A DNA stretch of 64,000 nucleotides from NCBI RefSeq assembly GCF_001746915.1, contig NZ_MJGC01000010.1:1-64000 (forward strand), given 5' to 3'. The notes under the pieces are model-generated. The model did not search any database. It was not told the DNA's origin and worked only from the letters and a program-made list of their open reading frames with translations. Positions 52,906-63,000 of this stretch are shown piece after piece. How positions within the stretch are numbered: position 1 is the stretch's first letter; the number at the start of each line of letters is the position of its first letter. Made by a program: the position numbers and the translations under genes. The DNA is from Desertifilum tharense IPPAS B-1220 (GTDB taxonomy: Bacteria; Cyanobacteriota; Cyanobacteriia; Cyanobacteriales; Desertifilaceae).

Positions 52906-53988
52906 TTATTCTTGCGTCCAGGAATCTATTAATTGAGTTGCGATCGCATCTTGGGCAATGACCTGCCCCTGACGGTTAAATAAAACAGTACCGATATTGA
53001 GGACAACATCCCCATACTTTTTTACATAAGCCTGGGCATTTTGGGAAATGGTCGCGGCTAATGTCTGAAAGACGAGATCGGCTAATCTCAGTTCAACTAA
53101 GCTTTTATAGGCTGCATCCGCCGTCTTAGCGGCCAAAACAGACTCTATGGCAGATAAACTCCCTCCTGTACGGGCAACAGCGGCGCTGATAATTTCCAAT
53201 TTGGCATCAGCAAGGTGACTGGAGGTGTTAAAAATGCCCCCTGCCAGCTTCACCAATTTTCCCTGGTAGCCTAGCAGTAGCACCGACTCTGCACCGCGCA
53301 AGCCAGCCTCAACTAACAACGCCCCAATCCAATTCCCGGTTTGGACAATAGCCGTTTCTGGAATCCCCATCTGTTGGGCAATGTGGAGGCCATGACTGCC
53401 AATGCAAAAGACCAAATGGGCGTGCGATCGCACTTTGGTTTGCAGCGTCTGGCGTAAATCTTCTAGGTAATCTTCAGCAGAAAGGGGCTGAGAAATGCCG
53501 CTTGTTCCCAACAGCGACAGCCCTTCCAAGACGCCAAAGGCTTCATTAGACGTGCGTTGAGCCAGTTGGCGACCTTCTGGCATGATCATCGTCACCGTGA
53601 CGGTTCGATCGGCAGAAATCAACGGGAGCAGGTTTGCCTCAAACAAACGGCGAGCATAATGGTAAATGGCGGGATCGCCTGCTGTCGTTTTACCAATGCC
53701 CTCTCCCGCTTCTAGGATGAGAGGTTCTGATTGTCGGGGCTGAAGTTTAACCCAAGCCCAAATCGGCGTATTGCGAGTTAGGTCTAAATTATCGCCAGGA
53801 TCGCTAGTTGCGATCGCCAGCGCGCTGTTGAGATCCAGACGAGCAACCTGCTGAATGGGAATGGTTGCTTCACCGGGCAATAAATCCAAGATAACCGTTT
53901 GCAAGGCTTCGGGGCGATGCAGATGGGATAAGGCAGCTTTAGCGGCTGCAACCGCAAAAACGGGTAGGGTGTAACCGGAACGTGCCAT
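52906..53988 (-). CDS. cbiD: Cobalt-precorrin-5B C1-methyltransferase
   Basis: The product has 360 residues. The start GYTLPVFAVAAAKAALSHL matches the Gly/Ala-rich CbiD opening, and GEGIGKTTAGDPAIYHYARR, LLGTSGISQPLSAEDYLEDL, FCIGSHGLHIAQQMGIPE and LLLGYQGKLVKLAGGIFNTS are the family's conserved blocks. It methylates C1 during ring contraction in anaerobic-type cobalamin synthesis. It is divergent from cobK. No cobalamin riboswitch is visible in the 166 bases between them. The 243-base gap 52663-52905 upstream of its end holds HIP1 sites only. Confidence 0.92.
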   Translation of the reverse strand: MARSGYTLPVFAVAAAKAALSHLHRPEALQTVILDLLPGEATIPIQQVARLDLNSALAIATSDPGDNLDLTRNTPIWAWVKLQPRQSEPLILEAGEGIGKTTAGDPAIYHYARRLFEANLLPLISADRTVTVTMIMPEGRQLAQRTSNEAFGVLEGLSLLGTSGISQPLSAEDYLEDLRQTLQTKVRSHAHLVFCIGSHGLHIAQQMGIPETAIVQTGNWIGALLVEAGLRGAESVLLLGYQGKLVKLAGGIFNTSSHLADAKLEIISAAVARTGGSLSAIESVLAAKTADAAYKSLVELRLADLVFQTLAATISQNAQAYVKKYGDVVLNIGTVLFNRQGQVIAQDAIATQLIDSWTQE

Positions 53989-54154
53989 TGGGTAAAAATC
54001 AGGACGATAGAGAAGGGGAATGAAAACATCCTTTTACTTTTGTACTGGAATAGGCTGCAACTGGGAAATCCTGGGGCACCCCTATCAAGTTCGGTTTGAG
54101 GCGAGAAATTACCGTCTGGAGTTACAGGCGATATTGTGAGGCTGGGGGGATGAG

Positions 54155-54919
54155 ATGAGCGATCGCAAGCGGGTGCTAATCTTGGGTGGGACAAAGGATG
54201 CGACAGAATTAGCAACCCGGATAGCCGAGATCCCTGGGGTGGAAGCGATCGCCTCGCTAGCTGGTCGAACTCATCAGCCGAGAGGGGTTTTTAAAAACAC
54301 CCGCATCGGTGGATTTGGCGGAGTGGCAGGACTCACCGACTACTTGCAAGAACAACAAATAGAGGCGTTGATTGATGCTACCCATCCCTTTGCGGCTCAA
54401 ATTTCCTTCAATGCCGCTACCGCAGCAGCAGTGGTAGGTATTCCCCACTTAATGCTGGTTCGTCCAGCCTGGGAACGCACAGAGGGCGATCGCTGGATCG
54501 AAGTAGACGCCCATGAAGCCGCCGCCGCCCAGTTACCAAACCTTGCCCAGCGGATTTTTCTAGCAATCGGACGACAAGAACTAGCTACCTTTGCTCATCT
54601 GCAAAATCTCTGGTTTTTGATGCGAACCATCGATCCACCCCAACCCGATGCACCAGTCCCCCCCGGAAAACTCTTGCGAGAACGGGGACCCTTTTCACTA
54701 GACCATGAGCGATCGCTGTTACAACAATATGAGATTGGTGCGATCGTCAGCAAAAACAGTGGCGGCGATGCCACCTACGCCAAGATTATCGCCGCACGAG
54801 AGTTAGCCCTTCCGGTGGTGATGATCCAGCGATCGCCTCTTCCACCGGGAGACACCGTTACAGATGTAGAGAGTGCCTTGGCATGGCTCAAAAATACGTT
54901 GTTGCAATTGAAGAAATAG
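54155..54919 (+). CDS. cobK: Cobalt-precorrin-6A reductase
   Basis: The product has 254 residues. The nucleotide-binding start RVLILGGTKDATELATRIAE, SLAGRTHQPRG, RIGGFGGVAGLTDYL, IDATHPFAAQIS and AIGRQELATF identify CobK/CbiJ, which reduces the corrin precursor with NADPH or NADH. The start follows a GGGGGG run. It shares the divergent region with cbiD and lies near cobL, cobH and cobI, so it belongs to the scattered cobalamin set of this region. Confidence 0.92.
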   Translation: MSDRKRVLILGGTKDATELATRIAEIPGVEAIASLAGRTHQPRGVFKNTRIGGFGGVAGLTDYLQEQQIEALIDATHPFAAQISFNAATAAAVVGIPHLMLVRPAWERTEGDRWIEVDAHEAAAAQLPNLAQRIFLAIGRQELATFAHLQNLWFLMRTIDPPQPDAPVPPGKLLRERGPFSLDHERSLLQQYEIGAIVSKNSGGDATYAKIIAARELALPVVMIQRSPLPPGDTVTDVESALAWLKNTLLQLKK

Positions 54920-54980
54920 CCAGCTAGCGGCGATCGATTACTTCTACTATTTGGGCTATTTGGGGGCAGCTAACACTCTT

Positions 54981-55667
54981 TTATTCCCCGCCTAAAGATT
55001 CAAGCTTTGACAACCATTTATTGAAATGAGGACAGGTACTCCGAATTACCTGTAACCCAATTCTTTCAGCCAACTGGGGTCCAAAAGTGGATTTCGCCTT
55101 TTCATAATCTGGGAATTGAGCCATAATGCGTTTGCTAGGCGCTGTTTGCTGTCCGTCGTTAATTAATTCAGGTGTTTGATACTGATTGGCAACAGATTGA
55201 AGGGCTTCAATCTCTTTGGTACTTTCAGCACTAAGGTATTCAAAACAAGCTGGATCGGAAAAAAGATACGCTTCATACTCATGCAACTGAATGTAAGGAA
55301 TGAAACGCTTATCCCCAATATCTGCTGCAAATCGTTGCTCCAGGAATTCAACCCTCCTTAAAGGATCTTGTCGTATCGATTCAGCCTCAGCTAATCCGGG
55401 AAAATCAGGATCGATAGCATATAAATCAATCATGGTTGTGAAGAAAACCTCTGAGGACTTCTCCTGTTTAAGAAAGCGCATAATGTCATTTTTCATAGGG
55501 ATATAATTATGACCGCCGCCACGATGTACGCGCCCCTTCTTTTTTGCATGGGCAATGAGTACAGGATTATGCATAAACACTTGATACTGAGCTAAGTGTG
55601 GCTTTATTAAATTATCAGCAAATGTTTGCTCAGTTTGCCCTTCTGCAAATAAATAAAGGCGCACCAT
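54981..55667 (-). CDS. DUF4276 family protein, partner of the upstream ATPase
   Basis: The product has 228 residues from the ATG at 55667, which overlaps the ATPase stop as TAATG; a longer start inside the ATPase gene is rejected. MVRLYLFAEGQTEQTFADNL opens with the conserved A-E-G-x-T-E of DUF4276. RVHRGGGHNYIPMKNDIMRF, FTTMIDLYAIDPDFPG and FIPYIQLHEYEAYLFSD follow. The acidic motifs recall Toprim-like nuclease folds (inference). Pairing with an AAA/ABC-type ATPase is typical of phage-defence gene pairs of the OLD or PARIS kind. Confidence 0.8.
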   Translation of the reverse strand: MVRLYLFAEGQTEQTFADNLIKPHLAQYQVFMHNPVLIAHAKKKGRVHRGGGHNYIPMKNDIMRFLKQEKSSEVFFTTMIDLYAIDPDFPGLAEAESIRQDPLRRVEFLEQRFAADIGDKRFIPYIQLHEYEAYLFSDPACFEYLSAESTKEIEALQSVANQYQTPELINDGQQTAPSKRIMAQFPDYEKAKSTFGPQLAERIGLQVIRSTCPHFNKWLSKLESLGGE

Positions 55668-56770
55668 TAATGGGGGCCTCCACCGATAACATTTTTCTCC
55701 CAAATTTCACCCAGGCTATACTCGTCTAGCCAAACATCCAACTCTGTAGAAGTTAGCCTGTTGAATAGAGATTCTTTACCCTCTCTATTAACTGTGATAA
55801 CATTATCAGGATTAAAATTATCTAGAAAAGGACTAGATTGGGTACTAATCAGTATCTGCGTGTGAAGCGCGGCTTTACTAAATAAATCAGCCACAATATT
55901 TAAAGCATAAGGATGAAGCCCTAACTCTGGTTCATCAACAATAATTAGTTCTGGAAGTTCCTGTTCTGGCTGTAAAAGCAAGGTCGCAAGACAGATAGCT
56001 CGTAAAGTACCATCTGAAAATTGGTGCGGCCCAAATACACGGTCTGAGTCTTTTTCTTTCCAGTTCAAGATGACGCGATTAGACACATCTGGCTCTAAAA
56101 CAAAATCATCAAAAAAGGGAGCGATTAGACGAATGGTTCCAATGATACGCTGATAAGCTAAACCTGTATTTTCCTCACGAAATCTTAAGAGCAGGGCTGC
56201 TAAGTTACCAGCATCGGGCATTAACCATCGATTATCCCCAACATAACAAGATTGACGAACATCTGCTGTAGATGAGGTGTCATGAAAATGATACACGCGG
56301 CAACGGTTGAGTAAGTATCTGAGTGTTCTAGCAGTTTGCTTCCCTTCGTCTGCTGCTTTGATAATCTGAGTTTCTTGATGCCCTGCACCTAATTCGTCAA
56401 CTCTTGGAGACTCCCGCCCTGTTTCTAAAAAATATAAGGTCTCTTCAGCAAAAATAAGCGTATCACCAGCCGCATGAAATAGTCGAATGTGGTAAGTATC
56501 TACTCCATTGTCAACTTGAAATTCCAATTTTGCTTCTATTTGAGGCGTTATTCTAGGTCCAAAATGTAAGAGAGATTGGGCACGCCCCGATGTTCCAATG
56601 TATTGCTGAAAGCGCCCAGCCATCATCTCATTAAGCATTTTGAAAAACGAGATAAGATTACTTTTACCTGCCCCATTTGCTCCAATTAATATATTTAAAG
56701 GATGCAGTTCAATATCTATTGTCTTAATAGACTTAAATCCGCTAAGGGTTAGTCTTTGTAACATGCTCAA
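55667..56770 (-). CDS. AAA/ABC-type ATPase (RecF/OLD-like), putative defence component
   Basis: The product has 367 residues. Walker A is GANGAGKSN (about 30-38), after LTLSGFKSIKTIDIEL. The signature-like QFSDGTLRAICLATLLL, Walker B LIIVDEPELGLHPYAL and the switch region QILISTQSSPFLDNF follow. It is the AAA-21/SMC-like type that works as a dimer and often senses phage or DNA damage. Translation is coupled to the DUF4276 gene. Base composition is more A+T rich than the cobalamin genes on both sides, which suggests acquisition. Confidence 0.85.
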   Translation of the reverse strand: MSMLQRLTLSGFKSIKTIDIELHPLNILIGANGAGKSNLISFFKMLNEMMAGRFQQYIGTSGRAQSLLHFGPRITPQIEAKLEFQVDNGVDTYHIRLFHAAGDTLIFAEETLYFLETGRESPRVDELGAGHQETQIIKAADEGKQTARTLRYLLNRCRVYHFHDTSSTADVRQSCYVGDNRWLMPDAGNLAALLLRFREENTGLAYQRIIGTIRLIAPFFDDFVLEPDVSNRVILNWKEKDSDRVFGPHQFSDGTLRAICLATLLLQPEQELPELIIVDEPELGLHPYALNIVADLFSKAALHTQILISTQSSPFLDNFNPDNVITVNREGKESLFNRLTSTELDVWLDEYSLGEIWEKNVIGGGPH

Positions 56771-56804
56771 AGGTCAATCTCCTCAATCATAGATATATTA
56801 TTAA

Positions 56805-57143
56805 TTAAGCTACCGCAAAACCTGTATGTTGCCGTATTCTCGGATGACGAAAACCTAATACGATGTCTTCTTTAGAAACACCTGCTGCCATTAAATCAGT
56901 CGCTACTCCTTCCTCAGTATCATCATATTGAATCCAAACCTTATCTCCAATCAGACTGATGTGAATTGGAGTTGCATGGAGATACCGATCGCCATTCCAG
57001 CCCATATCTAGAATCAAATACTGTCTCCGTTCATCATCAAAAATGAGCTGAGAACTATAGCCATCGTTCAGAGTAGCACGATACTCAGCGTGATTTTGAA
57101 GAACACTCTTGATAAGGTTTTGGTATTCTAATCGGGTATCCAT
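56805..57143 (-). CDS. xisI: XisI-family protein without XisH partner
   Basis: The product has 112 residues. YQNLIKSVLQNHAEYR, QLIFDDERRQYLILDMGWNG, DRYLHATPIHISLIGDKVWI and EDIVLGFRHPRIRQHTGFAV are the full pattern of XisI, first known as a control factor for excision of the fdxN element in Anabaena and now found as XisH-XisI pairs all over cyanobacteria. The usual upstream xisH is missing: upstream is cobL on the same strand after 42 bases. It lies 34 bases before the ATPase gene and may be in one transcript with it. Confidence 0.9.
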   Translation of the reverse strand: MDTRLEYQNLIKSVLQNHAEYRATLNDGYSSQLIFDDERRQYLILDMGWNGDRYLHATPIHISLIGDKVWIQYDDTEEGVATDLMAAGVSKEDIVLGFRHPRIRQHTGFAVA

Positions 57144-57185
57144 TGCACAATCGCCTCACTTTTATCATCAAAGACAACTCAAGGT

Positions 57186-58394
57186 TCATCCCTTCACTAC
57201 AACCCACTGGGTAACGGGGGCCATTGCTTTCCAGCCTAAGAATTTACCGATGGGTTCTGCTCGTTGAATGGCGATACGGGTGAGGTTTCCGCCCAGCTTG
57301 CCTTGCCAGTGAAAAAGCATTTGTTCGCTCTCAACTGTGACTGCATTGGCAACTAAATGACCACCCGAACGTAGCGATCGCCAACAGGTCTCTAGCAAAT
57401 CCGGTGTGGTGAGTCCCCCGCCGATAAAAATGGCATCGGGTGCTGGTAAGTCTTTCAGGGTATGGGGGGCTGCTCCTGGCACAATTTTGAGATGGGGAAC
57501 GCCCAACGCCTGGGCATTGTTAGCAATGTATTGCAGGCGGCTGGGGTGTTGTTCAATGGCGATCGCACCACACCGGCGATCGCACCGCATCCATTCAATG
57601 GCGATCGCACCACAGCCTGCACCCACATCCCACAGCAGTTGTCCGGGTAAGGGTGCAAGGGCAGATAGGGTCATGGCGCGAACTTCCCGCTTAGTTAATT
57701 GTCCGTCGTGGTGATAGGCAGTGTCGGGAAGTCCGGGGGCGCGTGGCGAGTGGGGAGGGGCAGCAGTGGCATAGAGAGTTAGGGCGATCGTGTTGAGATC
57801 GGCGAGATCGGGGCTTGTCCAGGTAGAGGCGGTGCCTGTGGTGATGCGTTCCTGCGTGCCGCCCATGCGTTCTAGAACGGCGATCTGACTGTCACCGTAG
57901 CCCTGTTGGGTCAGGCGTTGAGCCACGATTCCCGGAGTCGTTTTATCGGCGCTGAGGATCAAGATTTTGGCACCGGGGTAGAGTACGGCATTTAAAAGAG
58001 CCGGATCGCGTCCGCACAGGCTGAGGGTTTCGACATCCGTCAGCGACCAACCCAGACGCGCACAGGCGAGGCTAAAGGCAGAGGGAGCCGGAACAATCGT
58101 CATTTCTGCTAGGGGAATCTGTCGCAGCAGGGTGACGCCAATGCCGTAACACATCGGATCGCCGCTGGCCAACACGCACACCCCCTGACCCCGACGCTCA
58201 ACGATCTGCTGTACGGAGTCTGCAATTGGAGAAGTCCAAAGCAGTTTTTCGCGGCGATCGCCTGAAGGTAATAGAGCGAGATGGCGTTCTCCACCGGCGA
58301 TCGCAGTTGCTTGAGCCAGGAGAACGCGCCCCACCGGACTGACTCCCTCTAGCCCATCCTCACCAATCCCCACAATCGATAGCCACTTTTGCAT
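57186..58394 (-). CDS. cobL: Precorrin-6Y C5,15-methyltransferase (decarboxylating), CbiE-CbiT fusion
   Basis: The product has 402 residues. The N-terminal half (about 1-200) is CbiE-like: WLSIVGIGEDGLEGVSPVGR, GDPMCYGIGVTLLRQIPLAE and ILSADKTTPG. The C-terminal half (about 215-402) is CbiT-like with the SAM loop LLWDVGAGCGAIAIEWMR and IFIGGGLTTPDLLETCWRSL. It methylates C5 and C15 and decarboxylates the acetate chain. The gene contains a short internal duplication of about 20 bases (GCGATCGCACCACA near 57558 and 57600), read as RRCGAIAIE. Confidence 0.92.
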   Translation of the reverse strand: MQKWLSIVGIGEDGLEGVSPVGRVLLAQATAIAGGERHLALLPSGDRREKLLWTSPIADSVQQIVERRGQGVCVLASGDPMCYGIGVTLLRQIPLAEMTIVPAPSAFSLACARLGWSLTDVETLSLCGRDPALLNAVLYPGAKILILSADKTTPGIVAQRLTQQGYGDSQIAVLERMGGTQERITTGTASTWTSPDLADLNTIALTLYATAAPPHSPRAPGLPDTAYHHDGQLTKREVRAMTLSALAPLPGQLLWDVGAGCGAIAIEWMRCDRRCGAIAIEQHPSRLQYIANNAQALGVPHLKIVPGAAPHTLKDLPAPDAIFIGGGLTTPDLLETCWRSLRSGGHLVANAVTVESEQMLFHWQGKLGGNLTRIAIQRAEPIGKFLGWKAMAPVTQWVVVKG

Positions 58395-58519
58395 GGTCTC
58401 CTCGCTTTCAAAAAGATTTGAGCATTTTTATGTGGTGCTTTCAATTGTGATACGCTACGTTAGCTTGATGCGATTTTAGAACGCACTCACGATCTCCAAC
58501 CGTTAATACGACCTGGTTG

Positions 58520-58612
58520 AGATCCGCAAAGTACAATTTCTTCAAAGTCCCCCTAAGTAAGTGGCGTGGATTTAGGGGGAGCGCGTTGTATCTCCTCCCA
58601 TCAAAAAACGCT
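58520..58612 (-). repeat. Dispersed CCCCCTAAATCC-type repeat, copy 2
   Basis: Read on the minus strand this holds AGCGTTTTTTGATGGGAG, CTCCCCCTAAATCCACGCC, TTAGGGGGACTTTGAAGAAA and TTGTACTTTGC, matching the copy at 9894-9985 in the same order. It fills the leader of cobH, ending 34 bases before its start, and is stop-free on the plus strand, which creates a false N-terminal extension of cobH. Confidence 0.75.
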
Positions 58613-58645
58613 CTGGTGCTTCCTCAAAACTTTAGAAGTCACGAA

Positions 58646-59275
58646 ATGATCGACTATATTCGCAACGGCGATGATATTTATCGAAAATCTTTTGCCATCA
58701 TTCGTGCAGAAGCCGATTTAAATCAATTATCCGATGACCTAGCACTTGTGGCAGTGCGGCTCATTCATGCCTGTGGCATGACCGATATTGTCCCAGACCT
58801 GGCGGCTTCACCGGATGCAGTCCAAGCCGGACGAGAGGCTCTCTTCTGCGGCGCGCCAATTTTCTGCGACTCGCAAATGGTTGCCAATGGCATTACTCGC
58901 AAGCGATTGCCAGCTAACAATGAAATTATTTGTACCCTCAATTATGCGGAAGTTCCAGAGATTGCCAAACGGATCGAAAATACGCGATCGGCTGCTGCTT
59001 TAGAACTCTGGCAACCTCGTATTGCGGGAGCCGTTGTTGCGATTGGCAATGCTCCCACTGCTTTGTATCGACTGCTAGAACGACTAGATGAGGGATTTCC
59101 CAAACCTGCTCTGATCTTGGGTTTCCCCGTTGGATTTGTGGGAGCCGCCGAATCGAAAGCAGAATTAGCGGCTAATAGTCGCGGCGTCCCCTTCATCACG
59201 CTCCAGGGGCGGCGGGGGGGAAGTGCGATCGCGGCGGCCGCTGTCAATGCCTTAGCTAAGGAAAACGAACTATGA
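58646..59275 (+). CDS. cobH: Precorrin-8X methylmutase
   Basis: The product has 209 residues from ATG 58646 (MIDYIRNGDDIYRKSFAIIR). A start at 58517 would add 43 residues coded by a dispersed repeat and is rejected. RLIHACGMTDIV holds the His needed for the methyl shift from C11 to C12, and IFCDSQMVANGI, AIGNAPTALYRLLE and GFPVGFVGAAESK are family blocks. Its stop overlaps the cobI start by four bases. Confidence 0.93.
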   Translation: MIDYIRNGDDIYRKSFAIIRAEADLNQLSDDLALVAVRLIHACGMTDIVPDLAASPDAVQAGREALFCGAPIFCDSQMVANGITRKRLPANNEIICTLNYAEVPEIAKRIENTRSAAALELWQPRIAGAVVAIGNAPTALYRLLERLDEGFPKPALILGFPVGFVGAAESKAELAANSRGVPFITLQGRRGGSAIAAAAVNALAKENEL

Positions 59276-60009
59276 ACGCAGGCAAACTCTATGGTTTGGG
59301 CATTGGTCCAGGCGATCCGGAACTGCTGACGCTGAAAGCCCACCGAATTTTGACCTCGGTTCCCGTCATTGCCTACCCGACTTTAGAGAATGGCAACAGT
59401 GTGGCACGGACGATCGTGGCAGATTTCATCCGTCCCGACCAGATTGAAGTTCCCATGCCGTTGCCCTTTAGCGTAGAGCGATCGTCTCAACCTTACTACG
59501 ACATTGCCGCCGAGAAAATCGCCGAACATCTTCAGGGGGGACAGGATGTGGCCGTGCTGTGCGAGGGAGAACCGATGCTGTATGGCTCGTTCATGTATTT
59601 GTTTGGGCGGTTAGCGCCACAATTTCTAACTGAAGTGGTTCCGGGAATTTCTTCGACAACGGCAAGTGCAGCTATGTTGGGTGCGCCCCTTACCTTTCGC
59701 GATGATGTGTTCATTATTATGCCTGCAACGTTGGACGCCCAGACGTTGCGCGATCGCCTCGCCGGGGTAGATGCAGCAGTCATTATCAAGCTAGGCAGAC
59801 ACTTTGCTAAAGTCCGCACTCTCCTAGAGGAACTGGGATTGCTCGATCGCGCCCTTTACATCGAGCGGGCAACCCAACCCAACCAGCGAATTATCCCCAT
59901 TACCGAGATCGATCCAGCCGAGGTTCCCTACTGGTCGCTCATTCTCATTCCCAGTCAAACCCAACCCCTAGGTGCGACTCGTTCTTGTTCGGTCGAAACA
60001 TTGCCCTAG
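59272..60009 (+). CDS. cobI: Precorrin-2 C20-methyltransferase
   Basis: The product has 245 residues. LYGLGIGPGDPELLTLKAHR (SAM-dependent tetrapyrrole methylase start), VAVLCEGEPMLYGSFMYLFG, VVPGISSTTASAAMLGAPLT and VIIKLGRHFAKVRTLL identify CobI/CbiL. It adds the C20 methyl group that is later lost in ring contraction. It is translationally coupled to cobH and runs 42 bases into the 3' end of the convergent peptide synthetase gene. Confidence 0.92.
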   Translation: MNAGKLYGLGIGPGDPELLTLKAHRILTSVPVIAYPTLENGNSVARTIVADFIRPDQIEVPMPLPFSVERSSQPYYDIAAEKIAEHLQGGQDVAVLCEGEPMLYGSFMYLFGRLAPQFLTEVVPGISSTTASAAMLGAPLTFRDDVFIIMPATLDAQTLRDRLAGVDAAVIIKLGRHFAKVRTLLEELGLLDRALYIERATQPNQRIIPITEIDPAEVPYWSLILIPSQTQPLGATRSCSVETLP

Positions 60010-63000
60010 TTGTTGGGCTAAGGTTTGGACGTGGGGAGGTTTGAGCAAAGAAAGGTGATTGCCGGGAACCGGAATAACTTGAATATGAGGAGCAAATGCA
60101 CCCCAGCCTAACGTCGGATCGCGTCCAATGGCGTCTGATTGTTCGGTGGCTTTAAACAAGGTGAGGCAATCGCTATAGGGTTGCGGCTTATATTGATAGG
60201 TAGCCTGGGAGTTAGCATAGACAATGGGTAAGAGCGATCGCACTGCCGATTCATCCATCAATTGCAGGCGCGACTCTTCGGGCATTAAGCGCAGAATTGC
60301 CGACCATGAAGAGCGAGAAAACCACGGGAAGCGTTGAGTCAGCAGCACGGCATAATCGCGCAAAAAGGGTAAGGTAGACCACAGGGCACTTCCTAACAGG
60401 AATTTGAGACTTTGGGAGAGGGTGGGATGATGCGTTGGGGCGGGGGTATCGAGAATTGCTAGAAGCGCAATTTCTTGTCCGGCTTGGGTGAGTTGCTGCG
60501 CCATCTCATAGGCCACTAACCCGCCAAACGACCAACCGCCTAGGTAATAGGGGCCATTGGGTTGAATCGTTTGAATCGCTTGAATATAAGAAGAGGCGAT
60601 CGCTTCAATGCGATTTAACGGCTCAGATTTGCCATCTAATCCAAACGCCTGAAGCCCGTAAAAACTGCGATTCGCGAAGCGATCCCTACGGGAATCGCTC
60701 CCTTCGAGATGATACGCCAATTCTAGATAGGGAAACACCACCCCAAACATCGGATGCACGCAGAAGAACGGCGGCTGGCTACCCCCAAGGGTGAGGGGAA
60801 CCAGGGGCGAGGGTAATTTCTGAACGGCAGGCGTCGGTAAGGGAGAGGGTATCGGAGATGGGCGTTGGCGACGGTATGCCGAGCGGTCTAATCGAACCAA
60901 GGGCGGCTCCTTGGGATTCTCGTAGGAGGCTTGCAGGGCTTCTAAAAGGGGTGTAAGTTGGGCAATGGTGGGGGATTCAAACACCCGCTTTAAGGGCAAC
61001 TCTAGCCCCAAAGCATCTCGAATCCGGGAAGTCATTTGGGTAGCTAACAGGGAATGTCCGCCTAACTCAAAAAAGTTATCCTGCACGCCAATGGGTTGAA
61101 TCTGCAACAAGTCTTCCCAAATCTCGATCAGCGTGGTTGCAACTGCGGTTAAGGGCACCGGGGAGGCGTTTGCAGCCCGCAGACTGCGCCGAGACTGCTG
61201 GGCTATCCGGTTGCGATCTACTTTGCCGCTAGGGGTAAGCGGCAGGGCTTCCAACGGCACGAAAACCGACGGTATCATATATTCGGGTAAGCTTTGCTGC
61301 AAGGCTTGCCGCAATTGGGGAATCAGTTGGCGGGCAAAGTTAGCTTGCAACGGGTTATTGGTGTAGGGTGCAGCCGATGCATCTAAGGGCAAACTCGCAA
61401 ACCCCTGCACGTCTTCGCGAATGAAGATAACATCATAATCGCCTGTCTCGGTTTGGCTAGACCAAGTAATTTCTACCCGATAGGGTAATTGCGTTTCCAG
61501 ATCCCACCAATCTTGCGGATCGAGGCTATCTGCAAGCATGGCTGGCAACTTTTCGCGCATTCGCCCAACGGTTTTGGGAGAGTCGTTATTCTGCAACCAG
61601 TTTGCAGTTGCGATCGCCTCTACCACTCGACGATTTTTAATCTGAGTCAGGCTATAAACTGCGGGTTGCTCTGCAATTAGATAGTGTTGTACGCTTTGAA
61701 CTGAAATTGGGTTTTGTTGCCAGTCATGAGGAAAGGCTGACAGTAGCGGTTTGGACTCCAGGTATAGTAAAACGTTATAGCGAAACTGGGTCATTTCATT
61801 GCAACTGCGTCCCCGCGATAGGCGAATTTGCACCTGTTGCACTGGAGGAAAGCGATCCGGTAGAGTCTGGAAAAAAGCAGGCGCGATCGCCAATTCAGGT
61901 TCTTCAAATTGTGCTTGCTGCACCTGTTGCTGAAGGATGCTGCGTTCTATACCCGCCTCCGCCTGGGAAAACTGCACCCAAGCATGGAAAGCAGTCAGTA
62001 AAGGTAAACTTCGCACATCGCCGATAAACACAACACCATCAGTAGCGACGGCTTGCAGCGCGGCTGTCAACACTTGCAGCAGATAGGCTTCGCTAGGGAA
62101 ATATTGGACGATGGAGTTTAAAATAACGACATCAAACGCGCCCAGATCGATTCCCTCTAAATCCGTTGCCATGCGGTGCAGCAGTTGAACTTGGGGTAAA
62201 TGGGTTAACTGGGCTTGAATTACCTCTAACGAAACCGTTGAGAAGTCTGTGGCAACATAGGTTTGACAATGCGGCGCAATTTGAAACAGTAATAACCCCG
62301 TACCGCAACCAATTTCTAAGACGCGCTTGGGTTTAAGCGCAAGAATTTGTTGAACGCGATCGCCTACCCATTCTTGCATCTCTTCTGGGGGAATGGGTTC
62401 TCCCGTGTAGCTGCTATTCCAGCCTGTAAGAGGGTGGGGGGAAGAAGGATGGGGGGATGGGGAGATGGGGGGATGGGGGGAAGAAGGGGTAAATACTGAT
62501 TTACTCCTATACTTCTCGGAACTCGGAACTTGGAACTTTGCACTATCTTCCCACTCAGCACTCAGCACTTTACACTCAGCACTATCTTCCCACTCAGCAC
62601 TCAGCACTTTACACTCAGCACTATCTTCCCACTCAGCACTCAGAGAAGCACTTAGATTGTAGGTTTCGTTGTAGAGGGTTTGCCAGCGTTGGATTTGTTG
62701 GGTTTCCAGTGCTTGGAGGGTGGTTTGTTGCAGGAGGGTATTGTTGAGGCTGAAGTAAGCGAACAAACGCATCTCATCGCCAGGAATAACCACCGCGTCT
62801 TGAATTGCGGGATGGCGTTGGAGGGTAGCTTCAATTTCGCCTAATTCTACCCGAAAACCCCGGATCTTGATTTGGCGATCGCCACGCCCCAAAAACTCAA
62901 TTGTGCCATCATTGCGATACCGAGCGCGATCGCCTGTTTGGTAAAATCTGCGATCGCCAATCTCAATAAACCGTTCTGCTGTTAATTCTGACCGATTGAG

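Noticed and set aside
53989..54154. Cobalamin riboswitch between cbiD and cobK
   Set aside because: No B12-box-like GCCACTG element or suitable stem set is visible in these 166 bases.
58517..58645. N-terminal extension of CobH
   Set aside because: The extension is coded by a dispersed repeat and the family start MIDYIRNGDD lies at 58646.
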